The notes under the pieces: generated by a model | The model's input: the letters and a program-made list of their open reading frames with translations, nothing else | What the model was told of the DNA's origin: nothing | The model's database searches: none | In this document: positions 29,501 through 42,122 of the stretch, one piece after another | Layout of the letters: every line of letters starts with the position of its first letter | How positions within the stretch are numbered: the stretch's first letter is position 1 | Assembly (NCBI GenBank): GCA_019321725.1 | Contig: CM033121.1 | Location: 4,588,001-4,652,000 of the forward strand | Length of the DNA: 64,000 bases | Direction of reading: 5' to 3' | Source of the DNA: Paulownia fortunei | Lineage: Eukaryota > Streptophyta > Magnoliopsida > Lamiales > Paulowniaceae | Position numbers and translations under genes: made by a program

Positions 29501-31777
29501 AGGCAGTAACAGAACATTCATTAAGATTGAGATAGTTAAAAATAAAAATAGACGTACTATTCACACACCAATGCGCATGTGCTTTATTAGTATGATTAGA
29601 CCTCTAATAATATTTTGGTTGAAATTAATAAATCAGGCTTTGGTGTGCCAAAGTAAAATTATGAATTAAGTGAAATGAAAGCTAAGTTTTTGAGTCTTCT
29701 AAAAAGAGCTTAGTTTCTGAGATAGAAAATATAAATTAATGCTAGCGATGATTAAGGTGGATGATAATATATTAGAATTGATTTTATGAAGTTCTGGAGT
29801 CTAATGACAAGGTCTGTTTTGAGGTGCTGGGAGAGCTGAAAGAAGTAGCAAATTGGGGATTTTCTCAATTATGTAATTGTTGAGTTTCATTTGGCATGAA
29901 ATGAACTCTGAGATTAGAATTTAATGGTGAAATGTCTTGATTTGTGACCATATAGCAGTTACGAGGATAACGGATGGGAAGGAGTAGAAGAAACATCAAC
30001 GATCTAGGAAGACAATGTAACATGTCCCCTATTTTACTGAAGCCATACTGCATAAAAAGCTTCCAAACTTAAAAATTTAATGCAACACAGTTGTTTTGGG
30101 GAGAGAGAGTAGTTGCCGTGTTTGCATTTTTTGAACTGAAGTAAATGTTTTTTTACTTAATCCATGTGCATTCTTAAATTTGGTCATTTTTATACCAGAT
30201 CCCATGTAAACACGCATATTTCTTTCTCTCTTTGATCTTAAAGGATCTGATATAGCATTAATAAGAGCTTCTGCCATCTTATATGCTCACATCTTTAGGT
30301 CTGGAATCATGATTTCTTTTGGGAATCAATGCAACCTGGAGGCGGTGAAATGCCCACATTGAGCCTACTGCAGCAGATAGAAAAGGATTTTGCTTCATTT
30401 ACCAATTTCAAAGAGAAATTCATAGAAGCAGCCCTTACATCATTTGGATCTGGCTGGGTTTGGTTGGTTTGTAAGTCATCTATGGCCATTGAAGTTTACA
30501 CATGGATTGATTCAGTCGCAGAATTTTTTGCTTTGAGTAAATATGTTCAGAATTTGAACAAGATTTTGACATACAATGGTTATTTCATTCACTAGATATT
30601 CACCAAAAGAAAGTGCTCCCTAGTCATAATGACTTATTGATATGGACCAATCAAAGCCCTTAAGGAAAGCTTAATATGATCAATAGCTAGACCCCAACCC
30701 CATTCCCTGTTTCTGGGCTTATATCATTGGTCTAAAACTTCACATGATTATAATTGTCTTTTGCAAGAGCAAGCACACTTAAGTAAATTGGTCTCCAAAT
30801 TTGTCAATACTTTTAGCTCGATTTCATGTTACTTTTCCTTGTTGCCAAAGTTTTACCTTAGATTGAATCAAGATCGACGGCTGCAAAAATTGGTTTCTGA
30901 GACCTGCAAATAATTTGGAAAGTTTCACATTTATAGCTCAATGTTATGTTCATTCAAAGTGGAATTGTATGTTATTGGTATAATTTCAGACACAGTATGG
31001 AATATTGTGCGATCAATATCTTACCTATTGCTGAGGAAGTGTTCGTCTGAGTTAACAGGGTGCATGATGATATGAACTCTTGGTTTTGATTGAGTGAAAT
31101 GAACTCTTGGTTTTGATTATAATGCACGTCACTAATTTCCTTATTTAAATTGTTACAGTGAAGAGGGAGAAAAAATGTCTTGCAATTGTTAAAACATCCA
31201 ATGCAATCAATCCTTTAGTGTGGAATGACATCGTAAGAAGATTCTATATGTTTCTATTTCTGATTTTCTAGGCACAGTCTTTTATCACCAATTGCACCAT
31301 CATGTCTTCCCTTCAGCATGTTAATGATCTCTTAATTATTGCAGCCAATAATCAGTTTGGATTTGTGGGAGGTATGTACATCATCTCTCTCTCTCTCTCT
31401 CACACACACATGCACACGCATATACATAGTGTGGACAAAGGCATACAGAGCAAAAAGATAATTAGAGAGTAGGACACCAGATACAGGATACCTTAAGCAC
31501 ATCTTTTCAATCCAGCCTTACTGATTTTTTCCTCGGTTTTGCAGCATGCATATTATTTGGATTACAAGGTGAGTTGGCATTCACATTTCTATTCTTTACA
31601 TCTTTCCAGTAAGCATATTCTCATTAATTCCTTATGGCCGTCTTTGAACAGAATGATAGAGCCAAATACGTCAACACATTTATGAATCACCTCGTATCTT
31701 GGAATGCAGCAGCAGCACGCATGGCTCGTGCACAGGCTTTTGTGAATTTAGGTGAACCCAAAATCCCGGTGGCATGA
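26517..31777 (+). CDS. FSD3: Fe superoxide dismutase, plastid (FSD3 type)
   Basis: Converts superoxide to oxygen and hydrogen peroxide. In Arabidopsis FSD3 acts in plastid nucleoids with the transcription machinery. Eight exons: 26517-26627, 26776-26868, 27850-28041, 30299-30470, 31159-31232, 31345-31371, 31545-31568 and 31652-31777. They total 819 nt, or 272 aa. A Ser/Lys-rich transit peptide occupies roughly residues 1-55, and the mature domain starts near [10 protein letters not shown]. Metal ligands are His83 (EVHWGAHH), His136 (VWNHDFFW), Asp220 and His224 (DLWEHAYY, split over exons 6 and 7). FNNAAQ before the second ligand is the Fe-type pattern. The C-terminus EPKIPVA matches FSD3 rather than FSD1 or FSD2. 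Exons 6 and 7 are microexons of 27 and 24 bp. Intron 3 (2.26 kb) holds a decayed copy of exon 5. Intron 4 holds a 27-bp-period duplication. Confidence 0.96.
28181..28225 (+). pseudogene. Decayed duplicate of FSD3 exon 5 inside intron 3
   Basis: These 45 bp match exon 5 positions 31188-31232 at 40 of 45 bases, beginning with 25 identical bases. The reading frame is broken because the conserved Trp codon TGG reads TAG here. The GT after the exon has also been lost (ATTATA in place of ATCGTAAG). The first part of exon 5, encoding the KREKK stretch, is absent. This is a relic of a local duplication within the gene, not a usable alternative exon. Confidence 0.85.
31072..31120 (+). repeat. 27-bp-period direct duplication in FSD3 intron 4
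   Basis: The segment atgaactcttggttttgatt occurs at 31072-31091 and again at 31099-31118 without mismatch. A young local duplication lying just before exon 5. Confidence 0.85.
31384..31410. repeat. Compound (CT)n(CA)n microsatellite in FSD3 intron 6
   Basis: A CT run passes directly into a CA run, 13 bp after the end of the 27-bp exon 6. Confidence 0.85.
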
Positions 31778-33359
31778 AATGCCCCCCATTCTGCCAACCC
31801 ATTTCATACTCGAGAGAAAAAAGCTTCAAAAACTCCCATCTTCACCAGAAGGTGATGATGTCAGAATCTAAGCCATCTTTACAGAGAATATCTTATTGGA
31901 GCAAGCCATAAGATGCTAAAAATGGATCACTCTCCTCACCTATGTTTCAAAATGCTGACTGCTAATGACTTGAGATATCAGCTGTTCCTGGACGCAAAGC
32001 TGTCGCATGATAATTCTATCAATTGGAAGTATGAAAATAATTGAAGATAGCCATGAGCACTCCACTTGTGAAAGTGTACTTGGTATCAAGGACTCTGTTG
32101 ATGGTTATTTTCCAAAGAATTACAACTAGATGTCTCTTAAAGATGCTAAGAGAGCTTTTAACCAATTTCTGTACTTGGATTATATCAATTCACTTGCCTT
32201 TTGATTTTTACAGACAGAGCTCTGGGTATGTTCCAGTTAGTCTCCTTAGCCTAGCCAGCCATGTATCTATTTACCCGTCATTTTTGTTCAAAGGTCGTCC
32301 AGGGAAAATAGACCAATAGGTTGCATGGTTTTTGCCACAGTATTTTGTTTTAATTTTTCTTTCTGCTGGTCATAAATTTTGGAAATTAATGCTTTTTTTG
32401 AACGAGAAAAATGTTTTCACCATTTTCAATGATATACTGTTGTTCTTTATTGTTTTATACATTTTCTTTTTCTTTTTCTCACCAAAATCCAAGATTAAAA
32501 CGATTAAGTATTGGTTTTTTTACATTTTGCTTATTCAAAATTCTTAAATTTGGTTCGTAAAGTAGTTAAGTTGGTTTGGTCTAAACTGAACATCTTCAAA
32601 TTATTTCCTGTCCAAAAGATTCTTTTGGGGTAGCCAAAATCTGCAATCAGTTAACCAAAATAAGTTTTATTTTATTTTTTTTATTGCCTAATATTGAAGC
32701 GTATTTGATATGGCTAGTGTAAAATTTCCAGTAATTTTGGTTATGCTTCCTCATCTTTTAATTATATATCTTAACAGAACCATAAAAAAATAGTAATTAT
32801 ATATCTCAATAATGTATTTAGATGGACTGAATCCACACATACCATACAAATGGATTATGAGGTGAGGTGGAAATTAATACTTGTCTCAAATTTATGAATT
32901 TTTTTTTAACATCTCAAAATAAAAATTTATTTTCTAAAATATTTTTTTTTTCAAAAAACCATCCTTTCATTTGAATTAATAATAATCCAAAATCAGTAGC
33001 TCTCACCTATTACTTTTAATCGAAAGGATATGCGGAATGTTATAAAGATAAATAATTTTTTTACTTATTTAAAAGCAATGACAATAATATATGCATACAC
33101 AAAATGTTTTACTATTTTTACTATTTATAGCATCTAAGATAAAATATTATACTAATTCTCAAGCTCTATATAGTTCAATAATTATTTAAATAGTAATAAC
33201 AATATAATAATAATAGCAATAATAATTTGTAATCTAACTTTTTAAGTTTGGAAAATTGAGGGTGTCAAAGTAACTGTCACTCTGTAAATATAAGTATATA
33301 TATATATATATATCAACTGACTGAAGTGCTGAGAGTTGCACTTTGACTGGTATCGAGAG
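31778..33359. other. FSD3 3' UTR and spacer
   Basis: The stretch up to about 32320 is of normal complexity and probably FSD3 3' UTR. From 32350 onward it is AT-rich with T-tracts, and a (TA)n microsatellite lies at 33295-33313. The GC content rises sharply after 33350, where the next gene's leader begins. No gene is visible. Confidence 0.6.
33295..33313. repeat. (TA)n microsatellite
   Basis: Uninterrupted alternating TA just before the GC-rich leader of the methyltransferase gene. It may overlap the TATA region of that promoter. Confidence 0.8.
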
Positions 33360-33506
33360 CATCGCCAATATTTTTGTTCCGACGGTGTCAATCTGCCAGC
33401 GTGAGTTAAACCCTAACCACCACCTCGGCAGTGGCCACCTCCGCCGCACGGGGCTGTCGCGTACTTTTGCCCCACCGCTGCCGTGCGGCTGCCGTCACCC
33501 CATCAG

Positions 33507-34697
33507 GTGATTTTTAGTTTTGAAGCAAAATCGTTTGTTTTGGCGGCAAGAGCTTTTTTCAATCTACTGTCCGGCTGCATAATCTCGTCAGATTGATATA
33601 TTCTCGTTTATGCGTCAGTCTTGTGCCTGTCTGGAAATTTAGTTAGGGTTTTGATTGCTTTTGAATATGGATGCCGCTGGTGTTTAGTTTGATCTGAAGC
33701 TTGAAGGTCAAAAGTTCATAAATAAGATCTCTTTAATTCATGGTATCACACTTTTAAATGGAGTTCTGTAATACAGTAAGTCAAATTCCACTCCCTCCGC
33801 GAACTTCTTTTGGCTAATTTTGATTCATTTGGAGATAGTAAGACAATAATTTTTGACATAGATATCAAATTAATTAAATTATGGACTGCAAAAACTTGTA
33901 AACAACGAGCAAGTATTGGAAATATGAATAAACCAAAGGGAATTTAGTGCTCTGCAGTCCACAAATGGATTATATATATTTTCAGCCCTTCAAACCGCTG
34001 GACCAAAATCGTCTATCTCCACTATTGCCGAAAAAGAGCAATAAAGAGTACTTGTGGCTCTCTTCAAAGGTAACAAGATGGCACATCGTTTGAGATAGTT
34101 CTTTTGAAAAAATGCAGACGAAATTGATAGCATACTTTGCATTTTTATTTTTTTTTTATGTTTTTCATAGAACACTAACCGGCATGTTGAACATATTAAG
34201 CAGAAACGTAACACTTGATAGAATGTGCATGCGTATCTGGGCACAAAGAGTTAGAAGATGATTCGGCTATTATGTCTATAATCTGAAAAGTCCTGGTTGA
34301 TTAGGGCTTCCTGAAAGGAAGATTAGAAAAACAAGCTCTACCTAAAGTAGGTCAGAGTTGGCTCATTAGCGGTATGCAACTTTGCTGCAAATATTTGCTA
34401 TTTTGTAGTTTTGGGAAGGAAAAAATTTGATGGTGCTCTTGGATTGAAACATTTTGAATCGAAAGGCACTTCCATACTCTAATAGATATCATATCTATGG
34501 ATTAGATACAGCTCTTTCGAAATAGATCTATAGGTTTATTTATGCAAGATAGAGACGAATGTTTTTAATCTGTTTTGTCCACAACTGTCATTTCTAACTT
34601 GTGCTATCTCCAGGAATGTCATTTATAATGCATCTTTATGGTGAAGTGGAGCCCCATCTTTCATCGCTAATATCTTGCTTCTCTGCAATCACTTCAG
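33507..34697 (+). other. Possible 5' UTR intron region of the methyltransferase gene
   Basis: A GC-rich segment (about 33400-33500) reads like a plant 5' UTR and ends CATCAG|GTGATT, a usable donor at 33507. A candidate acceptor ends TTCAG at 34697, about 110 bp before the start codon. The intervening 1.2 kb has no coding content. Other acceptors in the interval are possible, so the exact structure is uncertain. Confidence 0.35.
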
Positions 34698-34810
34698 GTC
34701 TGAAGTAAAATCCAATTCAACTAATCCGTGTTTTCTACTTTGAGATGATTCAGTGCCTGAGACTTGTTTATTTTCTCTGAGGAAAGATTTGTTTGGTTTA
34801 CTTTTGAAAA

Positions 34811-35404
34811 ATGACAGAAATCTTCAGCTTCACAGCATGCAGACAGTTATCGCAAATGTTCTTTGCTGTATTCTTCTTCCATTGTTCTGAATATGTTTTA
34901 GCAATTGCCATTCATGGGAAAAACAGTGTAACTCTTAAGTCTCTTTTAGTCAGCAAAAACTATGTTGTGGCGATGATCTGTTCCTTAATAGAGTACTTTG
35001 TTGAAATTTATTTCTTCCCCGATATGAAGGAACACTGGTTAGTAAGCAACATGGGCCTTGCCATGGTGGTGGTTGGTGAAATCATTAGAAAGTTGGCCAT
35101 AATAACTGCTGGTAGGTCCTTCACTCATCTCATAAAGAGATATCATGAGGAGCATCATATATTGGTAACTCATGGAGTCTATAAGTTTATCCGGCATCCA
35201 AGTTACTGTGGCTTCCTAATCTGGTCCGTTGGTACTCAAATAATGCTTTGTAATCCGCTATCTACACTTGCATTCGCGGTAGTTGTTTGGCGTTTTTTCC
35301 AACAGAGGATACCATATGAGGAGTTTTTCTTGAGGCAGTTTTTTGGTTCAGAGTATGAGGAATATGCTAGAGGAACGACTTCTGGAATCCCATTCATCAA
35401 GTGA
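34811..35404 (+). CDS. ICMT: Protein-S-isoprenylcysteine O-methyltransferase
   Basis: Methylates the carboxyl group of C-terminal prenylcysteine on CaaX proteins, using S-adenosylmethionine, in the endoplasmic reticulum membrane. In plants this affects abscisic acid signalling. It is the last CaaX step, after prenylation and proteolysis. One uninterrupted coding exon gives 197 aa, the usual plant length. About four or five hydrophobic segments are visible, near residues 15-35, 50-70, 78-100 and 137-160. The conserved C-terminal catalytic region has HHILVTHGVYKFIRHPSYCG, then RIPYEEFFLRQFFGSEYEEY, matching the RHPxYxG and EE motifs of Ste14-type enzymes. The start is chosen because it aligns with the family's N-terminus and a stop lies upstream in frame. 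Confidence 0.95.
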   Translation: MTEIFSFTACRQLSQMFFAVFFFHCSEYVLAIAIHGKNSVTLKSLLVSKNYVVAMICSLIEYFVEIYFFPDMKEHWLVSNMGLAMVVVGEIIRKLAIITAGRSFTHLIKRYHEEHHILVTHGVYKFIRHPSYCGFLIWSVGTQIMLCNPLSTLAFAVVVWRFFQQRIPYEEFFLRQFFGSEYEEYARGTTSGIPFIK

Positions 35405-37572
35405 TGACCTTACCCTGTAATTTAAGGATTACTTGTACTGTGATCATATAATTCAAATTTCAATCATGTCCAAATTGAATATAAATACTGTTTGCACGGT
35501 TATTCTCATTTGATTATAGCTGTGTTTCTTAAATGGTGTTTGGGAGAAGCAACCTTCAAACATGTTATGTCATTGCTAACATGATTCTGTAACACTGTTC
35601 CGTTCAGTTAGTAATTCCAGGCTTGTTTTTCTAATGTAATTGTTTCTTTTTGTGCTCTTAGATTCTTTGAACTGCATTCAAGATTTTCTGCTTGATGATT
35701 TATATGTAACTAGCCAGATTTGTAGATGCTATATAAGTGGTGGAGTGCATTGGGTGTTTCATTGTCTCAAAAATATTAAATGAGACACGTATTGGTCAAC
35801 AAGGGATCACCAAGTGTAGCAGGTGCTGACTAGACATCCAATTGGAAATTTACAATGTGGCTGTGGCTGTGGCTGGAGTGGACTGCCTAATATTGATCAC
35901 AATTAGTTTAGCTATTGAGAAATTCAAGATTTCGCTTCTTTTATTTCTTTTATATATGTATTTTTTAAGTGTGACGATTATCAATGTTATTAGTCATACA
36001 TAAAGCTAAGTTATGGACGAGAAATTCTTTTGTATTATGTTGAAATTTCTACTTCAACTTGCGATATTTTTTTGTTAAAATCTTCAATCTTGGATGCAGA
36101 AAATGACATTTTCTTTGCTCTTGCACATATGTTTTACAGACGTATGTAGACACTTAACATTGCTTTCACTGATTCAGCCATGCTCTTGACCAATTTATTA
36201 TTTTTTTTTCCGGATATCGATGGAATGCAGTTTATAATTTTATACATGCTATACATTCAATCAGAGAAAAATTATATGAACCCGATATACACTTGACCAA
36301 CTTATTTTATTTATTTTAGGGGAACGATTAAATACAAATAATATTTTTATATGCATTCAATGAAAATTATACTAACAATTTCATTTTTCTGGATATTTAT
36401 AAGCAAAATCTCTTAATTATAGTATTTTTTAGCCTCAACATTTGCCATTTGGTGAGACCTCACTATTTTACACTTTATAAATATTGTACATAAGAGTTTC
36501 AGATGTTGATATATTGATTAAATTTAGACAGCGATTGTTATGAAATACTTCTCTTTCTTTAGATTTTATTCAAATATGATAATTATCTTTTAATATTTCA
36601 TAATTCCTAGGTTTTATGAAAAAGTTCAAGTAAATTAGTACGAGTTTCAAATATGTTATATTTTTGAAATGGATCGTGAACGATATTCTTTTCAAAAAAT
36701 TATTTATCAATTCAAACTACTTTAAGTAGCTCAATCTCATTTAAACCCCTCACTTGCAATGAGCACATTTAATTATTAATGAGCATCATTCTATAACAAC
36801 AATTAGTCTTTTATCTTTTTTTTAACATTTTTTAGATTTATTAAGAAATTAATATTTAATTCTTTTGAATGAATTCTTAAATTAATACTTTTCCAACTAA
36901 AGAGAGTTGAAAAAATGAGCATTGATACATTTCAACGACTAATCGTTGTCTAACATAAAATAATTATTTTATTTTATTTGAAAGTCAAATGAATTCATGA
37001 TTTAATATTTCTCAAATTAAAGAGCACTGGAAAAATAGTAAAGAATTATCAGGCGATATATAAGCATTTTTCGTTATTCTTAACCTAAGTTTTTTCTTAT
37101 TTATTTAAGATAATATGAAATGAAGTGAAGAAATCATCTTGATCCAATCACCAAATTTGCTTACTTTATTTCCTACCATTATTCGTTTTTGGTAATTGAT
37201 TTATTTATTTTCTAATCTTGATTTCATATACACGTAAACCAAAAAGAAAAAAGAAAAAAAAAAGATATTAAAAGTTAACAACCAATTATGAGATATGACA
37301 AACCAACTCCAAAAATAATTGGAATACCTAACCCCACCACCATTTTATATTATTCTCCCTCTCTCTCTCACTGCAGACACTGCACCTCCATCCATATCTA
37401 CACATTTGCTTTGACCCTTTGATCCTCGTAGTGTATCCATTCCTGTTTTGTACTCTTGTATTTATTTCTGATAATATCAGTAGATATTTATTAATTCAGC
37501 AGAACTTGCCATATAAGTGGAGCCAAGAAGAAAGAACTGATTGTTTGTGACGATTTGCACTTTCAATTTGCA
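35405..37572. other. Spacer between the methyltransferase and ALDH2B genes
   Basis: Positions 35405 to about 35760 are probably 3' UTR. The middle is AT-rich and without recognisable content. A pyrimidine-rich tract with CT repeats (about 37353-37371) lies roughly 200 bp above the ALDH2B start codon and looks like a plant core-promoter Y patch. Confidence 0.6.
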
Positions 37573-40500
37573 ATGGCGGCTCGCAGAATCTCCTCTCTTG
37601 TTTCTCGCTCCCTTCCTTTGCTTTCTCGTGGAGGTATACTTTTATTAATAAATAACTGTGATGATATCCTTTATGTGATGATGTATGTAGAGCCATAAAG
37701 ATGCGAAATAAAGTTTTTTTCTTTTGTTTTTGATTTTTTGTTTATCTTTTATTTTCGTTTTTGTTTTTTATGTGTTTTTACATCTGGGTTTTTGCAGTTT
37801 TGTTGAGAAAGAGAAGAATAGCCCATCTGGTGTTCATGTATATACTGGGATTTTTTTTTTTAATGAGGCATGCATGGGAAAATATGATTATTCTCTGGAT
37901 ATGTTTTTGTTAATGAATCCTCTACTTTAGATTATCCGAATCCTGAGCGATTTCACTGCTGGTTGAATACCATTGGTGTTGAAAAATTTGTTAAATCTGA
38001 TATTTTTGTGAAGTCATCTTCTAACCTGTGGCATTAACTGATTCTATTTGCTCTTTATAGCCCACAAATTTTCTGGAATTGAGTGGTCTTTTGATAAAAC
38101 TTGATTTGTGGCAATAAAGTTCAAATCTTCAAAGAATTTTCTTTTGTCATGACCAATTTTATTCATCTTGATTTATTGAAACAAACTACACCATACAGTG
38201 TGATATACAAAAAATGTATTTTGGAGATTTCTATTCAATTTCCTGTATATTGATTAAAGGGATGTGGTTTGAAAGCGGACTGTCTAAGGCTCTTGAAGCC
38301 ACTTTAGCTTTCACAAATATTTAGGAGTTTAAAAAGGCAGGGCAATTTGCTTTTATTCAAACATAACTTCCAAGAAAGATGATGGGTATGAAAGGCCGCA
38401 TTGTAGATTTTCAGTATCATGCTGGTGGGTCATGATGAAGTTATGTAACTTCTCTGTGGCTTATAAATATAGAGCTCTGCCTGCTGCCTCTGAATATGAC
38501 AACATTTTTCTGTAACGCACTAGTTTGCTTTGACTTTTTCTGACTTTTGGACTCTCTGGAAGGAGCTATATAGCTTTTTAATTTACTGGTGTTATGCTCT
38601 TTTTTGTATTGCTATTAGAAGTTTGTTTATGAGTGGATTACACTAAGCTGCAATCAATTTGTTCAGGAAAACAAACTTATGTGGGTAGAGGAATCTATCA
38701 GTACAGCACAGCCGCAGCTCTTGAGGATCCAATCAAGCCACCTGTTAGTGTACAATATGATAAGCTTCTCATCAATGGACAATTTGTTGATGCAGCATCA
38801 GGTGAGCTATTTACTGCTTTTAATGTTTGTTCAGGAGCAGCTATTCTTTAAATTGCGTGAGCTAACTCGTCAAGTAATTTGAATCAGGGAAAACTTTCCC
38901 AACTTTGGACCCTAGGACTGGGGAGGTAATTGCATATGTCGCTGAAGGTGACGCTGAAGATATCAATCGAGCAGTAGCTGCTGCCCGTAAGGCTTTTGAC
39001 GAAGGGCCATGGCCTAAAATGACTGCTTATGTAAAGATTTCTTATCTCAGTTTAACTCTACCATACTTCAGTGCATTTCTATTAACTTAGTGCTTAATTA
39101 ATCTGTACAAATACTGCAGGAGAGACAGAGGATATTGTTGCGGTTTGCTGATTTGGTTGAAAAGCATAATGATGAAATTGCAGCACTTGAGACTTGGGAT
39201 AATGGCAAGCCATATGAACAGTCTGCTCAAACAGAAGTACCAATGTTTGTTAGACTATTTCGTTACTATGCTGGTGGGTCTTTAGACGAATGACAGAATA
39301 TGAGTGAATGGAAGAATAGTTTTCCCATTTTGAATTTCTGCTTGACTCGTCTTAATGATTTCCATTCATTTATCTGCAGGCTGGGCTGATAAGATTCATG
39401 GTCTCACTATTCCAGCTGATGGGTCCCTTCATGTTCAAACTTTGCATGAACCAATAGGAGTGGCTGGCCAGATTATCCCATGGAACTTTCCTCTCCTGAT
39501 GTTTGCTTGGAAAGTTGGGCCTGCATTGGCATGTGGCAATACCATTGTTCTCAAAACAGCAGAGCAGACTCCATTGTCCGCATTACTTGTATCAAAGCTC
39601 TTACATGAGGTAATCTGCACCATAGGAAAGCTTTACATTCTTCTGAATTAGTGTGATTATCGGTTCGCATAGAAGTTGAAGTGGAATAGAATTATAACTT
39701 TGTCTCATCTCTGTTTGGTTCGTCATCATAATTACATGATGAACCATTCCCTACGCAGAACTTTTCTTTTTAAAACACACATGTCATTTGATAGTTGATA
39801 TCCATATTGCATTTGGACAGGCTGGCCTTCCTGATGGCGTTCTGAATGTTGTTCCTGGATTTGGTCCCACAGCTGGTGCTGCTCTTTGCAGCCATATGGA
39901 TGTGGACAAGGTAACACCAGTTTAAAGTGCTTACCCTACCCATGAGTTTATTCATGGCAATGGATTCTTTTTCATGGCTTTTCATTATGAACTCTGTGTA
40001 CCATGTGTAAGATTTTAGACTCCTGCTAAATAAATTTGAGGAAGGTTTACAATATATTTGAATGTACTCTGTTCAATATGCATATTTTCCTGTATGTTAT
40101 CGGTGATAGTAATTTGGTACACTCATCTAATAAACATGCACATAAAGTTGGTGGCTGTTCTTAATTAAGAAACGACTTAAAAAAGAATTTCATATTTGCA
40201 ACTTCCAGAAAACTTATTCAGGTTCCAAGTTTATTGCTTTTTCTTAAAGCAACAATAATGATGGAGCAAATTTTTTTTTTTTATAATGATGCACTTAGAT
40301 ATTGTAAAAACTAGTAAATGATGTATGATTAGACTGCAAATTACATACTTCTGCATGTCTTGATGTTTTTCTGATCTACTATTTGCAGCTTGCTTTCACT
40401 GGTTCAACAGACACTGGCAAAATTGTTCTTGAGTTGGCTGCCAAAAGCAATCTGAAGCCAGTTACTTTGGAACTCGGAGGGAAATCACCTTTTATTGTTT

Positions 40501-41692
40501 GTGAGGATGCTGATGTGGACAAAGCTGTTGAGCTGGCGCACTTTGCTCTATTTTTTAATCAGGTATCTCCTGCTCTTATCAGGTTTGCTGATTTGGGATA
40601 AATTGATTGAACTTCTTCATGATCGTATGGAACCTCTGCAGGGACAATGCTGCTGTGCAGGCTCCAGGACATATGTGCATGAGAAGGTTTATGATGAATT
40701 TATAGAGAAAGCAAAGGCACGGGCCGTGAAGCGAACTGTTGGGGACCCGTTCAAGGCAGGCATGGAGCAAGGTCCTCAGGTAAAACTGCCAGTGCTTGCT
40801 TCTGTCTGGCTACTTTTTAAGTGTTATTAGCTTGCTTCATGCTTGACATATGACCTTCCATCAGTGTCTGCTTGGACTGCCATGCATCATGCCCAGAAGC
40901 ATGCTGCATTGTTAACTTCTTATGATATGGTTGTGTCCCAATCCCCACCACCTGAATAAAAGTTGTGTATGCTACCTTATACAGTGTGGACTTGTCTTTC
41001 TTTCATTTTTATAAACTTGATATAACAATTTTGTGAACTCCAGATCGATGCAGAACAATTTGAAAAGATCCTTAGGTATATTCGATCTGGTAAGGAGTCT
41101 GGAGCTACCCTTGAAACTGGAGGTGATAGATTTGGTGCAAAGGGCTATTACATTCAGCCAACTGTTTTCTCTAATGTCAAGGTATCTCACCCGGCTAAAG
41201 AGTATGTGTATTAAGCTTGCAACGTGATATTTTATAGATCATCCCTGCTAATATAGCAGTGTATTGGAATTTTTCCAGGATGACATGCTGATTGCAAAGG
41301 ATGAGATCTTTGGTCCTGTGCAGACTGTCTTGAAATTTAAGTACGTTGCAAAAATGTTATGCATATGATCTTGAAACTGTAATGGCTTTACTTAGTAACT
41401 TTTATTTGCCAATTCCAGGGACCTCGGCGAAGTGATTCAGAGGGCGAACAACACCAGGTATGGTCTTGCCGCAGGAGTATTTACTCATAACCTTGACACT
41501 GCTAATACCTTGATGAGAGCATTGAGAGCTGGGACAGTATGGATTAATTGCTTCGATACGTTTGATGCTGCAATTCCTTTTGGTGGCTATAAGATGAGTG
41601 GAATTGGAAGGGAAAAGGGCGAATACAGTCTGAAGAATTACTTGCAAGTGAAAGCAGTTGTTACCTCTCTGAAAAATCCAGCATGGTTGTGA
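37573..41692 (+). CDS. ALDH2B: Mitochondrial aldehyde dehydrogenase, ALDH2B family
   Basis: Oxidises acetaldehyde and related aldehydes to acids with NAD+. In plants it works in the pyruvate dehydrogenase bypass and fertility restoration (maize rf2 relatives). Eleven exons: 37573-37633, 38667-38801, 38888-39030, 39120-39273, 39380-39609, 39821-39910, 40389-40562, 40642-40779, 41044-41181, 41279-41340 and 41419-41692. They total 1599 nt, or 532 aa. The N-terminal [20 protein letters not shown] is an Arg/Ser-rich mitochondrial presequence on its own exon. [12 protein letters not shown] holds the oxyanion Asn. Glu299 in LELGGKSP is the general base. GQCCCAGSR holds the nucleophile Cys333. EIFGPVQ and [12 protein letters not shown] are the usual C-terminal motifs. 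No key residue is missing. Intron 1 is about 1.03 kb and featureless. Confidence 0.97.
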
Positions 41693-42122
41693 GCTCTCCG
41701 AAGAATAAATTGATGAGTTAGGTTGCAATTTCATAAATTGGATATGATGATGAAAGAATTTCACCTGTTTCTTAGCATAATGCTCGACTTTTTTATACCC
41801 TATAATTACGATTGAAGAATTATGTTGCAACCTACTGCATTTGCTTATTTTGGTCCAAGATTTGTGTGCTGTTTTATTGTCCAACTCTCCTCCACTCTCA
41901 ACATAAAAGAAAGAAATTATTATAAGTCCATCTCATCATGCACTTGAATTGTTATATGTTAATACAGTAGATTTCTACATGGCTGGTTTAAAAAAAATTC
42001 ACCTAGTCTTGCTGCTTATGGAGATTTTGATTTGACTACCAATAATTTCTATCATTATTTATCTCCCTCTATATGTTGTCTACAAAATATTGTGATTTGC
42101 GACGAATAAAGAATACAAGTTC
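41693..42122. other. Convergent 3' ends of ALDH2B and XTH33
   Basis: Only 430 bp separates the stop codons of two convergent genes, so the two 3' UTRs probably meet or overlap. No other feature is visible. Confidence 0.7.

Noticed and set aside
26517..31777. Mn-superoxide dismutase as an alternative
   Set aside because: FNNAAQ, the NHDFFW ligand region and the FSD3-type C-terminus indicate the Fe type, and the N-terminus looks like a plastid transit peptide.
41402..41884. A 160-codon minus-strand open frame
   Set aside because: It is antisense to the last ALDH2B exon and its 3' UTR; the plus strand carries the clear dehydrogenase sequence.
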